Notes under the pieces: generated by a model
Databases searched by the model: none
What the model was told of the DNA's origin: nothing
The model's input: the letters and a program-made list of their open reading frames with translations, nothing else
Part shown: positions 48,601 through 59,483 of the stretch, piece by piece
How positions within the stretch are numbered: position 1 is the stretch's first letter
Layout: every line of letters starts with the position of its first letter
Assembly: GCF_000328475.2 (NCBI RefSeq)
Contig: NC_026478.1
Span: forward strand, 1,302,001-1,366,000
DNA: 64,000 nt
Reading direction: 5' to 3'
Source of the DNA: Mycosarcoma maydis
Taxonomy: Eukaryota > Basidiomycota > Ustilaginomycetes > Ustilaginales
Program-made: the position numbers and the translations under genes

Positions 48601-50031
48601 GAGATCTCTAAACGGTTTGCAAGGGGCAACATGAGCCATCTTCTCAATAGGGATTGCGAGACTGGAAGCCGAATCGCGGCCGCTACGACCGGCAAGGTCA
48701 GCGTCTGCCATTAATCCGAAAGTTGCTGCGATGGATTGGCGAGGGGTGACTCACATTTTGAGCAGGTCAGGCTCATCATAGCTGTTCAAGTATCTCGAAG
48801 ATAAATAAGATACGGATGTAAGACGGAGGGGGTCGATCATGCTTGGCGGCTGATTGGTACGAAGCGCGAGTACGCACCAAGTATAGAAAATCCTTCTCGC
48901 CCGCGTTTGGCGTGCACGAAGCCATGTACATCGTCGGAACAAATGTTTAGGCTTTTGAGCGTGTTCTCATCGAGGAAGAGATGGTCGTCCAAGCACAAGG
49001 GCACCAGAGTAAGGGAGCGGCCGACTTCGCCTCGGGTGCGCAGGCTCGACAAGAGCGGCCCTACGGCTGCAACCTGGACACAGCAATACGGAGCGACAGG
49101 AACAACAGACAGACATGTTGGCATCAGCCTGGCCTGTCTACACATTCCGGGCATGATGTTGTAGAAATACGCACAGAGAGGGCAGATTTCGAAATGGCCA
49201 CCTTTGCGTCGAGGACCACCCGAGCAGACAAGGACTCTTGCTCGTTCCGAAACAAGTCAGAATGATCCCGACTCGTTGTGTATCGGCTGAATACTGTTGC
49301 CTCTTCAAGACTAGAAAGCCCCACTGCTACCTGGAAGAACTTTGCAGGACGTACGTCCAGGATGCTTCGGTGCTGTTCGGCTGTCCACATATCAATATCA
49401 ACGGTAAGCGAGCAAGGTTGACGAAAATTTAGCGAAGTACAGATTCCTTGAAGCGAAAGTTGGCCGCTGGTATGGACTCGTCCGACCTTCCAAACCTGCA
49501 GCGCCTCACTTACCAAACTTAAGTAGCATGTCACGAAGCGATTCTGGACACCTAGAAGACACTACGACGAGTTCGGGACGAAACTGAGATAACACTGTTT
49601 TCAAAGTGATGAGGCAAGATATTCAACGGGCTTAGGATTTGGAAAATGACACCTGGGAAGTTATGCTCACAACTGCCCACCAAACCGTAAGAAGGATGAC
49701 CGAAAGCAGGTATGTTGTTTCCAATGACGGCAGCTGCTACTTCTGGCTCGGGATTCTCGCTGAGAGGACCGATGTCTCTGGCGGCAGAGACAGGATCACG
49801 ATCGTCGAAGGCGAAGGCACAGGGAAGTTCTTCGCAAAGTAACAGCTGCTGCTCGTCGTTCAGATAGACAGCACAACCCATTCGGCCATGCAGGACTTCG
49901 ATGGCCAAGGCCGAGGTTGGGTCGCTCTGCTGATTGACAGAGGCATGGGTGTCGTCTTGAACTGGGAAGGAGGCAGCTGCGATTGTCTCGCTTGCAGAGC
50001 CTAGCGCCTGAGAGTGCGTCACGGTGCTCAT
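45655..50031 (-). CDS. MSH5: MutS homologue MSH5, 19 exons
   Basis: The gene model joins 50031-49681, 49583-49514, 49380-49175, 49073-48878, 48781-48755, 48661-48441, 48348-48274, 48197-48138, 48064-48048, 47962-47785, 47710-47622, 47530-47488, 47407-47283, 47209-47166, 47076-46797, 46724-46612, 46538-46389, 46270-46181 and 46103-45655. All phases agree and the sum is 927 residues. Msh5 forms a meiotic heterodimer with Msh4 that stabilises crossover intermediates. Key blocks are RPELVVVSSRCPESLRD, SQSLLRRWLMLPLANRLEIS, FVPNDIELHGG, the Walker A ANSSGKS, Walker B SLVILDEVGRE and the C-terminal YLYRLRPGFAGTSHA. The first donor (49680, GTGGGC) and the exon-10 donor (47784, GTGATG) are the weakest. 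ATGs at 50049 and 50139 are alternative starts. Exons 5 and 9 are only 27 and 17 nt. Confidence 0.88.
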
Positions 50032-50417
50032 AATGATCCAAACGTACATGGAGCGACAAGCACAGGCACGACTCGAGCCTGATAGCAACGTCTCTTTTAT
50101 GCTTGTAAAATACTGAGGTGAGTGCCTGCTTGCCGACATGCAAGCCAATCAACGGAGGAAAAGCGTGAAGGCATGTCATGGTGCGTCTGACCTCGGCCTC
50201 TGAGCCGACAGGGATACCATTGACTGATGTTGCCATAGAAGCCGCAAGGTAGGGAAGATGCAAACAATACCGTAACATTTGCAGCAGGTGCTGATCGGGA
50301 GCCAACTTCGGAATCTGCTCCGAACCTCGCCGGATCAGCCGATGATGAGCCGTGGCCAACAGCGAACTGCACCTGTCCACGCGCTCACTGCTTGTATACA
50401 GTATTTTGGGTCATAAC

Positions 50418-50441
50418 AATCACGAATCACGAATCATGAAT
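50418..50441. repeat. Three-unit heptamer array
   Basis: Units AATCACG, AATCACG and AATCATG are contiguous, followed by a partial AATGGGT. They lie about 390 bp upstream of the MSH5 start. Confidence 0.8.
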
Positions 50442-50465
50442 GGGTGCAGAGAAGCCATTAGCGAC

Positions 50466-50483
50466 ATTCGTGATTCACGATTG
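50466..50483. repeat. Heptamer pair (ATTCGTG then ATTCACG)
   Basis: Two units sit head to tail and form an ATTCGTGATTCACG core, with a partial third unit ATTGC. Confidence 0.75.
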
Positions 50484-51513
50484 CATATGTCGATGGCGCT
50501 AACTATCTCAGTTCTGTATTATCCCACATCAATCGTGAATCACTGCCCTGAAAATATGTTAGCCGAAAGTGGGGACAGAAGAACAAACGCAACTCAGGTT
50601 AAATCGTGAACACTCCTGTGACTGCTGAGGCGAGGGTGCATCTGACAACTGTGCAGATGTACAGCTCGATGCAGCGGCAGCGCACATCGCCGATTTAAAA
50701 AAAGGACAAATTGGTGCGTGGTGCAGGCAAGTGATTCCCACACTATCCGTGCCGCAGCGGTTCCTCTTTAAGCTCATACAAATTCCCGAACAGGTCGCTT
50801 CACGATGATTCGACGTGTCGGGCTGGTTATGGCGGATGCTGGCGAGCCTGAAAGAGCCTGACCATGCTCGGCAAGGACGTGGCAAGCCGTCAAGTAAGCG
50901 TGAACCAGATATTGCCTATGTTTACTCAGTCTCTCCACTCGTGACTGTTTGGTCATGTCGGGTGGGTCCCGTTGTCTTCTCGTTTTGCCTGAAACGTGAA
51001 AGTACGAAGCACGAAAAGGCTTTCATGCCAAGTTGAATCGTGAATCACAACCGCACAAGTTAAGTTAGTCACGACTGTGCACGGTGGCAACACACACAGT
51101 CCCGAGTTTCACATTTTCCTCTACCTGCTTCAATCGTGAATCCCCAATTATTGACTCTTGCTCGGCTACGGTTCCGAGAGATCAATTAAGTTAGATCTCA
51201 GTCCTGTCGCACATCGGCTTTCCAGAAAAAGAAAAGACGCCGTCATGCTCAGCATGTTCTGCGCGCGTTTTCTGTCTGCTCAAATCTGTGAATTGTGAAA
51301 GTGATGGCTGACAAGATGCGAACCAAGCGTGAAGGTCGTCGCAGTCATAGAATATAGCCGCTGCCCAACCGATTTAGTGTCTCGCATACTGCAACAAGCG
51401 CTCAGCTTGCCATGCGATTCACATTCGTGATTTATTCCATCTTACACCTTTTCGACAACCTCGAACAAATTATACGTTCAAGCTAGTCGTGAGTCCTCGA
51501 GTGTGAGTAATCA

Positions 51514-51669
51514 ATGTCGTCTCCGTCCGCTTCAATGGCAAATTCCCCTGAATCCATCACAGTTCCATTCCAGCCATCGTCCTTCCTCACCAACACTCAG
51601 CCGCAAACACCTGCACCGACTCTTTGCCAACTTTGCCAGATCACTGTCCAGCTCAGTTACCAAGGATAG
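51514..51669 (+). other. Upstream open frame (51 codons) or first exon of the second Zn2Cys6 gene
   Basis: ATG at 51514 opens a 51-codon frame (MSSPSASMANSPESITVPFQ and on) that ends at TAG 51667-51669. It is in the same frame as the main ORF at 51910. The intervening text just before the main ATG (for example SALSNQVDELEERHVTSSLD) looks protein-like. So it is either a regulatory upstream ORF or a first exon whose intron removes the stops. I see no strong donor. Confidence 0.35.
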
Positions 51670-51909
51670 AGCCGAGCTAAACAATTCGCATCTTGGCGCC
51701 ATCAGATAGAGACATGACTGCAACCTCGCTCCTCCTGCACCTCTCGTCTCAAACCATCTCAATTCCAGGTCGGATCACAACCTCTCAGCGCGCTGTCGAA
51801 TCAAGTTGACGAGTTGGAAGAGAGGCATGTCACAAGTAGCTTAGATTTGCTGCTTCAACAGACCCCAACCTCCTCAGCTCGATCTGAATGCCTACATTTC
51901 ACACAGAAC

Positions 51910-54477
51910 ATGACGAGGAAGATGCCCATCGATAACCGCGACCCGGATCGCTTTTTCGAGAATCCCATGTCACCACCTCAATGGAATTCGTCTGCATCAT
52001 CCACTTCGTTCACTCTAGCAAACCACGCTGATCCTTCACGTTTACCCTACGACCCTCGCGATAGTGCCGATCATGCTTGGAACCTGCGTCCGCTCCAGTA
52101 CACTGGCCTGGCTGGTAGCTCTAGCGCATGGCCTGCTCACCATCGCAGCCCCTCACGTCTGACAGAAGGGTATCCGCGCGTGCATCCCGTTGATGGCACG
52201 ACGATGGCGGCAACCAATTACGACGGTGCACCTGCTTTTGCAGCAGCAGAGACATCAACAAAGCCTCCTTCGATGGTCTCGTCTGTTCACATGCAGCAAC
52301 GCAGAGCCTCAGATGAAGAGTGGCAGAGGCACCAACTAGAACCCCATATCCCGAGAATCAAGCACGCCCCCCTGACAGCTTCATCATTTCACGATCCCGC
52401 TTGGAAGCATCGCGAGATCGTCCTGAGCACTACGTCAGCTAAAGCAACTCCATCAGATTCTGCTGCGGCTAGTCCTGATGCGGATCCTCCACGCGCTCGA
52501 GTGGCCTGCAGCTTTTGTCGAGTTCGAAAGCTTCGATGTGATGGTGCAACACCCTGCCGACACTGTGAGCGTCGCGACATGGACTGCGTCTACGCTCCAG
52601 TCAAAACCAAAGCAAAGCCTTCTGGACGTACCTCTTCTGGCCCAGGCAGACACCCGAACGAGACTGGTCAGAGCGGTTCCAGCCACGATCGAGGTACCAA
52701 GCGCTCCGTTTTGCCAAATGCGACACACAACAGACAAACACCCTCGTTCACGAAGTCGGACACTTCGAGCGAATATTCGAAGCGAGTCAAACTGGCGGGT
52801 GGCTCATTGCGTCGAACCTCTTCAGGCGAGTCGTCCGACCTCAGCTGTGATTCGAGCTTGCAGAGCTTATCTACTCCGAGCAGCAGCATGCCCGGGTCCG
52901 ATCTTGCGATGATCCAGAACAACAATATACAAATACCCATGGAACCCACCTTCGGTAATCAGGACGAGTGGTGGAATGATCTGCTCGGCATTTTTGGACG
53001 ACCAAGGCTGAGATCAATGCGTGTTATCCAGCATCTTCTCACTCGCTTCGTTCAATCCAACGCGGTCTTCTTTGGTTTGCTCCACGCACCCACCCTTCTC
53101 GAAGTTGTGTCGGGCAATCGAGGTCACACTCGTGCGGAGCCAGCCCTGTACCTTGCTGTCTTGGCCGTATCGGTGTGCGACATGCATCAGACTCGCATCG
53201 CAGACGAACGCACCTCAGACATGCGCTCAGCCAGCGAGGCTTCACGGCGGCTTGCTTTGCAATTGTCGACCATGGCTGCCAGCTATTTGCAAACATCGCT
53301 TTCCAGCGGAACTTCTCTTACGCCTTCTGTAGGTCAAGCTGCTAGCATTCTCGCTTTGACCCAGCCAGATGGCAGTTCCCAGCAGAACGACCTGATCCGA
53401 CTTGCGGAGAATGTAGTCCGAACGCTCAAATTGCATGAGACAATTTCTTCACGTGAAGCGCTGCTCGAGGATAGCGAACCGGAATCGCCCCTATACTGGT
53501 CTCGGCCGCTCACTTCCTCCTCTCCCGAGTCCGAGGTCAAGTACGAATCTATTGTTCGACTTTGCTGGACGGGCATCAGTCATCGGTTTCGCAAGTACAT
53601 TGCCGAGCCGGATCAAGGGTTTGGGGATATCGACCTGCCCGAGTTTATCCAAGGTCTGCGGCCGATGGCTTTTTGGCAGCCCAGCCTACTACCAGAGGAT
53701 CTACCACCGCCGTTCTTTCACTCGCAAGATCTCATGCGCAGGTCGGCTCGTCTGTCACGCTTGGCTGTATCGCTGGCGCAGTTGGAAAAGATTAAGCAAG
53801 TGGATCGGACAGAGCCAGGGGATGCGCCATCGCAAGAGACACTAGAACAAGTCCACGAAATTCTACAGGCACTCGACCAGCTTGAAAGGTCTTTTGTTCG
53901 ACACAGGCCACGATCGGATGCAGAGAGGCAGAGCGTTCTGGGACGGACGCTGCAGATGTTTTGCCGAATGCACGTTTGGATGCGATTGACGGTCTGGCGC
54001 AAGTACAACCTGTGGAATCAGCCAATTTCGTCGTCAGAGAAGGCTGAAAGCGGACAATTGTTGCTACAGCAGCATCATCCGACAGTGGAGTTCTGGCTGA
54101 CAATCGTGCACGAGATGGTCGGCCGCATGCAGGACGATATGAATGCGCACGTGGTGGACGGAACGGCGTTAAAGACGAGCGTATCGGACGTGGATTCATT
54201 GGTGAGACACGCGATATGTGCGTGCGATTTGGTGGTCGCAACGCAGAAGAGGGAGCCGATTGTGGGGTTGGTGGATGCAGCGTTGAACGCATTGAAGAGA
54301 ATATTGGCGCATGCAGAATTGAACGTGGGCGTCAGGGATGCTTTAAGCGTGCCAGAGGATGTGCGTGCCAAGATTGGCAAAGCGGAGGCGCGAAGGGTGG
54401 CGCTTGAAGAGGTGGATCACGCACGCGAGCATACAATGGAAGGTGATGTTGGCGACGCCAAAGTCGGTCGGTTTTGA
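51910..54477 (+). CDS. Zn2Cys6 binuclear-cluster transcription regulator (second copy)
   Basis: The 855-residue protein carries a canonical Gal4-type cluster at residues 200-226: Cys200-X2-Cys203-X6-Cys210-X5-Cys216-X2-Cys219-X6-Cys226 (CSFCRVRKLRC, CRHCERRDMDC), followed by a basic stretch. A low-complexity Ser/Thr region precedes a helical domain of the fungal-specific regulator type (WWNDLLGIFGRPRLRSMRVI, FFGLLHAPTLLEVV). The last part (DVDSLVRHAICACDLVVATQ) is also helical. It should be a nuclear DNA-binding regulator of unknown targets. The start used is the first ATG in frame; the open text from 51814 to 51909 begins with TTG and could belong to an upstream exon. It is unrelated to the first copy outside the cluster, as far as I can see. 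Confidence 0.88.
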   Translation: MTRKMPIDNRDPDRFFENPMSPPQWNSSASSTSFTLANHADPSRLPYDPRDSADHAWNLRPLQYTGLAGSSSAWPAHHRSPSRLTEGYPRVHPVDGTTMAATNYDGAPAFAAAETSTKPPSMVSSVHMQQRRASDEEWQRHQLEPHIPRIKHAPLTASSFHDPAWKHREIVLSTTSAKATPSDSAAASPDADPPRARVACSFCRVRKLRCDGATPCRHCERRDMDCVYAPVKTKAKPSGRTSSGPGRHPNETGQSGSSHDRGTKRSVLPNATHNRQTPSFTKSDTSSEYSKRVKLAGGSLRRTSSGESSDLSCDSSLQSLSTPSSSMPGSDLAMIQNNNIQIPMEPTFGNQDEWWNDLLGIFGRPRLRSMRVIQHLLTRFVQSNAVFFGLLHAPTLLEVVSGNRGHTRAEPALYLAVLAVSVCDMHQTRIADERTSDMRSASEASRRLALQLSTMAASYLQTSLSSGTSLTPSVGQAASILALTQPDGSSQQNDLIRLAENVVRTLKLHETISSREALLEDSEPESPLYWSRPLTSSSPESEVKYESIVRLCWTGISHRFRKYIAEPDQGFGDIDLPEFIQGLRPMAFWQPSLLPEDLPPPFFHSQDLMRRSARLSRLAVSLAQLEKIKQVDRTEPGDAPSQETLEQVHEILQALDQLERSFVRHRPRSDAERQSVLGRTLQMFCRMHVWMRLTVWRKYNLWNQPISSSEKAESGQLLLQQHHPTVEFWLTIVHEMVGRMQDDMNAHVVDGTALKTSVSDVDSLVRHAICACDLVVATQKREPIVGLVDAALNALKRILAHAELNVGVRDALSVPEDVRAKIGKAEARRVALEEVDHAREHTMEGDVGDAKVGRF

Positions 54478-55040
54478 CTGGCGGATATAGATGCGAAAGC
54501 GAAAGGGGAAGGACGGCGCGATTGCAGGGACATCTGACCATGGGTGTTGAAGCGATCGAGAGACTTGGCAGAGGCGGCTAGGATCGCTGTGGATTGCTGC
54601 TGAGCAATTGATCGGCATCGTCAAGCGTCCACCCACGAAAGACACTGGCACGTCTCGAGTTCATGCACATTCCACATTCGTGATTCACGACTGACGCATC
54701 ACATGCTCCGCAGCGCTTCTCAGTGCAATCACGAATGTGCTTTTTCACTCTTACCTTCTCGTCGGGCTGTGTCATGCTGTATTCGAGCAAGGAAGGAATC
54801 TCGGCGTGTTCGTCACTTGGACGGGGCGTTTGCAGTGTATCGTACAGTATCAAGACAGAGCGCTCTGGAGGGCGAGAAAAGGTCCGTTGGAACACAGGAA
54901 AGGAAGCCAATAAAGAGAAGGAAACACGAGAAGGAAACAAGACGAGACTGAGGCGGATCAGCAGGAGTGCGACGAGGATCACGTGGAAGTGTGGTTTAGG
55001 CGTGAGCGTATGCGGAGAAGGATGTTAGCGTTAGCGCTAT
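54478..55040. other. Convergent intergenic region
   Basis: The 563 bp between two convergent genes contain a heptamer array at 54676-54696 and a single copy at 54727. No gene is seen. Confidence 0.5.
54676..54696. repeat. Heptamer array between convergent genes
   Basis: Units ATTCGTG, ATTCACG and ACTGACG lie in register. This array is in a 3'-3' spacer, which argues against a purely promoter role. Confidence 0.75.
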
Positions 55041-58000
55041 TCAACCGTTGATCAAGCGGATGGTGAGGTAAAGGGTGCTGCCGATGAAACGGATGCACGC
55101 CATTCCAGCGACGAAGATCAAGACGAGGACCATGTACACCTTGGTCCTTGTGACGCCGCCTGTATCGCTGAACGTGCCGGCGGCATCGCCATTCAAGATG
55201 AACGCGGCCAAGACACCGTTACTGAGCGCCCAGGCGAGGACGACGTTGGTTCTGATGTTTTTGTAGTAGTCCATCTGACGAGCTTCCTTTTCGGCGTTGC
55301 TGGCGTCACCACGGATGATCATCGGTCTGGTCCTCAAGTTGTTGAGTGCATCGTCGTATGCTGTATCGATGTCGGCTTGAGCTGTAGGCAGCGTGATCTC
55401 GACGGTTCCTTTCGATGTGGATACCACGGCGCCCAAATCGGCGCTAATCGAGGTGTCGCCTTTGGTGCCCCAGGAGAAGTCGTGCAAGTTGCAAAACGCG
55501 TAGATGTTGAGGATGTTGATGTAGGTCGGTGCAAGCAGAAGGTACTGGAGGAACGACGTGATCAGGTGCAAAGGATCGCACGCGAGAAGCGACGAGATCA
55601 GATACACTCCGTACGTGGCCAGAAGCGAGACCACCATCTGAGCATAGATGGCATCGTGTTCTACTCGAGCGACGACCTTGCTCAAACACAAGACGGCGGC
55701 AACCATCATGTACACGGTAAGCAGAGCAAACACGACGACGGCAGCCCAGTACTTCCACTTGCTTCCCTGCGGTCGGTTACCCATCGCGAAGATGAAGCTC
55801 GATACCACAGTACCGAGATAGATGTACTGCATAAACACATTGAATACGCCAATGCCGCGGAGCTTGAACGTCGGGTCTTCCAAAGACGTGGTGAGGATCC
55901 GGAAGAAAATGTAGTAGTTGGCCAATCCGAACCATGCAAAACACATGTTGACAAAGCTGTAGAAGCTTTCGAACACAAGCAGCGACTTTCGCCAAACATT
56001 GTGTCCGGAACGCACGAATTGCGCCGTGTGGTAGAGCGCGTAGACGGCGGCGAAGAAGGATCCGTTTAACCAACGACGTCGCTGACTGATGAATTCGGGG
56101 AGTCCCTCGGGAACATCGGTCACTCCACGAGCTGATTTCACGTACTTCAACACCCATCCATGCCCACGTTTCGCCGCCAACTCGAAGCACAAGATTCGAT
56201 CTTCGGCGAGGTACATGTTGGATGTGAAGACGTCAGCGTCAGCTCCCAACAGGTTTTCGCCTTTGAAGTAGGAAGCCAGAGGTCCATGGCCAAATTCGTC
56301 GTTCTGCAGCGCGATGTAGCGGTAAGCGGAGAATGCACCGGGAAGCACCGAGATGTATCCCATGACACTCTCGGTAGTCTTGTCGAGGATGTTGCTGATC
56401 TTGTACTCAAAGTTCTGCGCTGCTACGAGTGGATTTAGGAGCAAAGGTCCCACTCCCCATTTGCCTTTGGTCTCGGCGCAGATCTCTCCACATGCGCCGG
56501 CAACGTTCGAGTTGAGATCAAACGATTTCCACAGGTAGTAAATCGACTTGTTCTCCGGTCGTGTACCTACGTCCAACAAGATGGTGACGTTGGGTTGCAG
56601 GATAGGGCAGAACGCGTTGAAGAACCATCGATGCGAATTGATCTTTTTCGCGTTCTTCTCCTTCAAGCAGAAGATGATCTGCATTGGAACCAGCCCTCTT
56701 TCGGCGCCTTTGAACTGCAGGTTGGAATCGATCGAAAGTTGGGTCGTGTATTCGTAAAGATGCGCACGTACTTCTTTGCCATCGACCATGTTTTTCGCCA
56801 CTCCGTCTTGGTAAACTCCTAGTGCGGCGAGGCAGTCGAGCACTCTAGGGTGAATCTTCTTGCGCCCGTCCGAGATGATGGCGACCACCACTTTTTTCCA
56901 GCCATCTTTGCCCCATGTGCGTGACTTGTTGCGCGAACAGAGGTGCGCAATGTTTTTCATGACGCCGTGGAAAGTTCGACAGAAAAGCACCTCGTCTTCG
57001 TTGTACATGGTGATGGCGATGAAGAGTTCCGTGTGTCGACCGTACAGCGCTGGTCGAAGCGTGAAGGATTCGCTCGCGAAATCGTCCGGATCGCAGGTGA
57101 CGGCCGAATAACGCATCGTGGTGAATTCGTCTTCGGCTCGTCGCGTGAGGAACGTCTGCAACTTGGTCGGCACGGGGCAATCCAGAATGAGGTTACCTTT
57201 GGTGAGGCGTACGTTCTTCTTGGTCTTGTGCCTACGAAGCTGAGCACCGCGTGCTGGAGCGGGACCAAAGTGTTGCGTGTCAAAGTGGTTATCGCCAAAC
57301 TGACCGGTAGGTCCAGCCATACCGGCGCCACCATAGGCAGAGTTTGGGTCATAGCCTTGGCCGTTGTCGCCTCCGAAAGCAGAATCACGCGTCAAGACTC
57401 GGTATGGATCTTCGGCGTCCTCATCCTCGTCGTCGTCATCGTTGCGTGCAACTTGAGCATATGGGCTCTGCAAGTACGCGATACCAGCTGCTCTTCCAAA
57501 GGGAGAAGTTCCGGCTGCCGCTGAATCCGGACGATCATATGCATACTTTTCATCATGCGCCGAGCTAGGCGAGTATTTTGTCTCGGCATCGTCGTCGTCT
57601 TCATCGTCTTGGCCATGGCGGTGAGCTAGCGATGAGTAGTGTCCAGCGGCGCTCTGGCTGTAGTATGTATATTCTCCATCGACGGAGCCTGACAGGGGAG
57701 CCTGGGAGTGCTCGGGTAGCGTGGCAAGGTGAGCTGATGGGCTTAAAGCGCCTGCCGCGGGCGGTGGGCTAGCGAGCGCATACGCTGCTTGACTGTAAAA
57801 GCTCTCGCTGAGCCCAGGCATGCGAGACTGCTGCCCATCTCTCGGATCCACGCTGATGCTCATGTGTTGCTGCTGCGGTGCATGAGCAGACACTTGCTGA
57901 TGCGAGAGGGGCAGAATGGATGCCGGCGAGGCAGATGCAGCATGCGCATCCGAGAAGGGAGACGTATGAGACGCCGAAGATGCTGCGCCGGATGCTTCGT

Positions 58001-58130
58001 ATGGGTTGACAAACGATGTGTTGGCACCACTGCCGACAATCAGGTCGGGATCTGGATAGTATGGATATGGGTCTTGATCGTCCTGTGCGCGAGCCGCGCC
58101 GGCCGAAGCCGGTCTCGAATAATAGGCCAT
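55041..58130 (-). CDS. Chitin synthase, division 1 (class I-III type), second copy
   Basis: The 1029-residue enzyme starts [16 protein letters not shown] and has an N-terminal tail of about 300 residues rich in Ser/Ala/His/Asp. The chitin synthase N-domain follows ([20 protein letters not shown]), then the catalytic core: [48 protein letters not shown] (near residue 642) and [11 protein letters not shown] (near 683). Multiple transmembrane helices and the end LTIRLING complete it. It shares long identical blocks with the copy at 12983-15811 (for example FFNAFG/C..LQPN and [12 protein letters not shown]). But the N-terminal tail is unrelated and about 90 residues longer. The start is the first ATG; seven upstream codons lack one. 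It makes chitin at the plasma membrane. Confidence 0.95.
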   Translation of the reverse strand: MAYYSRPASAGAARAQDDQDPYPYYPDPDLIVGSGANTSFVNPYEASGAASSASHTSPFSDAHAASASPASILPLSHQQVSAHAPQQQHMSISVDPRDGQQSRMPGLSESFYSQAAYALASPPPAAGALSPSAHLATLPEHSQAPLSGSVDGEYTYYSQSAAGHYSSLAHRHGQDDEDDDDAETKYSPSSAHDEKYAYDRPDSAAAGTSPFGRAAGIAYLQSPYAQVARNDDDDEDEDAEDPYRVLTRDSAFGGDNGQGYDPNSAYGGAGMAGPTGQFGDNHFDTQHFGPAPARGAQLRRHKTKKNVRLTKGNLILDCPVPTKLQTFLTRRAEDEFTTMRYSAVTCDPDDFASESFTLRPALYGRHTELFIAITMYNEDEVLFCRTFHGVMKNIAHLCSRNKSRTWGKDGWKKVVVAIISDGRKKIHPRVLDCLAALGVYQDGVAKNMVDGKEVRAHLYEYTTQLSIDSNLQFKGAERGLVPMQIIFCLKEKNAKKINSHRWFFNAFCPILQPNVTILLDVGTRPENKSIYYLWKSFDLNSNVAGACGEICAETKGKWGVGPLLLNPLVAAQNFEYKISNILDKTTESVMGYISVLPGAFSAYRYIALQNDEFGHGPLASYFKGENLLGADADVFTSNMYLAEDRILCFELAAKRGHGWVLKYVKSARGVTDVPEGLPEFISQRRRWLNGSFFAAVYALYHTAQFVRSGHNVWRKSLLVFESFYSFVNMCFAWFGLANYYIFFRILTTSLEDPTFKLRGIGVFNVFMQYIYLGTVVSSFIFAMGNRPQGSKWKYWAAVVVFALLTVYMMVAAVLCLSKVVARVEHDAIYAQMVVSLLATYGVYLISSLLACDPLHLITSFLQYLLLAPTYINILNIYAFCNLHDFSWGTKGDTSISADLGAVVSTSKGTVEITLPTAQADIDTAYDDALNNLRTRPMIIRGDASNAEKEARQMDYYKNIRTNVVLAWALSNGVLAAFILNGDAAGTFSDTGGVTRTKVYMVLVLIFVAGMACIRFIGSTLYLTIRLING

Positions 58131-58951
58131 GTTGCGTTTGGCGATCAACACAAGAATACAGGCGACGGATGTTCAGCTACGGGAGAGATGAATGTGGTGA
58201 TGGTAAGAAAGACGACGGGTCGTCTCGCCACGAGCAATATTCGTAAGAAAGGGAGAAAAGAGAAAGCAAGAGAGAGCAAGTAGGATACAGATGATAGAGA
58301 AGCGTCAAGGAGGAACCAGGCAAGAGGAGTGTGCAAAGTGAAAGCGACGGCGACTCAAGCAGAGCGAGCTGGCATCAAGAGGTGTGAGCGTGGATGCCGC
58401 CGAAACCAAAGACAAGGCGTAAAGGGGGTCGAGGGGTAAGCAAGGATATGTAGAAGCTCGCACAGCCAAGCGTCATGCGTGATGGCCTTCTTGATCGCAG
58501 ATCCAACATGTTGCGCTCTGCTTGACAGGAGGCTCTAGTCGTAAGATGTAAGTCGATAGAAGCGAGGTGTTGGTTTCTCTCTTTCTCTCATTTTCCTGCG
58601 CCTCCGCCATACGCTGCGCCATTTTGCAGAATTAAATTGAAATTTCTCCGGCGTTGACGCTCATCGTAGCGCAGCACCAGTGTGTAGACAATTCACCACC
58701 CATAACCCCCTTACTGTATTTGTGACTAACATGTACATTCATGATTTACGATTAACAAGTCAGCCCGTGTTGAATGACACTTCTACTCCTGTCCAATCGT
58801 GAATCCAGATATGTCCGACACAACTCGTTTGCGACGCTTGTGCTTGCACATTGTGCTGTTGCCGATGAAACACCGCCAGCGATGAGATTGCAGCTCGAAA
58901 TGACGCCTGGAGGTACGTAGTCGGGGGGATGCATGAGACAAGTAGCTTCGC

Positions 58952-58970
58952 ATTCACGATTCGTGATTGC
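58952..58970. repeat. Heptamer pair (ATTCACG then ATTCGTG)
   Basis: The two units are contiguous and followed by ATTGC, the same junction seen at 50480. Confidence 0.75.
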
Positions 58971-59219
58971 AGTGCGGGGGCAAAGATACTCCTACCTGCT
59001 CGATGAAGCGTACGAGCAAGCAAGCAGCCAAAACGAAATTTTCAGTCAAGTTAGGGGTCTCTTGCAGACGTGTTCAGGGTTCAATAAATCACTGAATCAT
59101 GGAATCACGAATCTGAATGGCAGCGCACCGGCACACGGCACCACCAAGCCCCTGTCTCATGTCACATCAGGAATCGCGGTAACTGAAGTCAACTCTAGCT
59201 TGACGCTTTATTTTCCAAC

Positions 59220-59247
59220 ATTCGTGATTCATGATTCACGATTCAAC
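59220..59247. repeat. Four-unit heptamer array
   Basis: Consecutive units read ATTCGTG, ATTCATG, ATTCACG and ATTCAAC. The register is perfect over 28 bp. Confidence 0.85.
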
Positions 59248-59483
59248 TTCTAGGTACGTGTTAACCGCACGTGACCAGCTTGCCCATAACGGTGCCATCT
59301 CTTCTGCCAACCGACTCCAGCAGTGAGGAGGACTCCCATACCCTTTGTTGAGATTCGATCATCTCTGTAATATTGTCACTTGATGAGATGGATCGCTGCC
59401 ACGCAAGCAAACAGCAGTGGCGATTGCCAATACAAGCATTGTGAAGTCTGGAGTGCACACGACGTTATGCGAAAGTGACGATT

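Larger units (their letters stand above)
50032..51909. other. Divergent intergenic region, MSH5 / second Zn2Cys6 gene
   Basis: This 1.9 kb spacer carries heptamer arrays at 50418-50441 and 50466-50483, single copies near 50531, 51034, 51132 and 51424, and an upstream open frame at 51514-51669. The first few hundred bases may include the MSH5 leader. Confidence 0.55.
58131..59483. other. Intergenic region with heptamer arrays
   Basis: This 1.35 kb region lies between the chitin synthase promoter side and the 3' end of the WDR7-like gene. Arrays occur at 58952-58970 and 59220-59247, with single copies near 58738, 58795 and 59102. No gene is recognisable. Confidence 0.55.
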
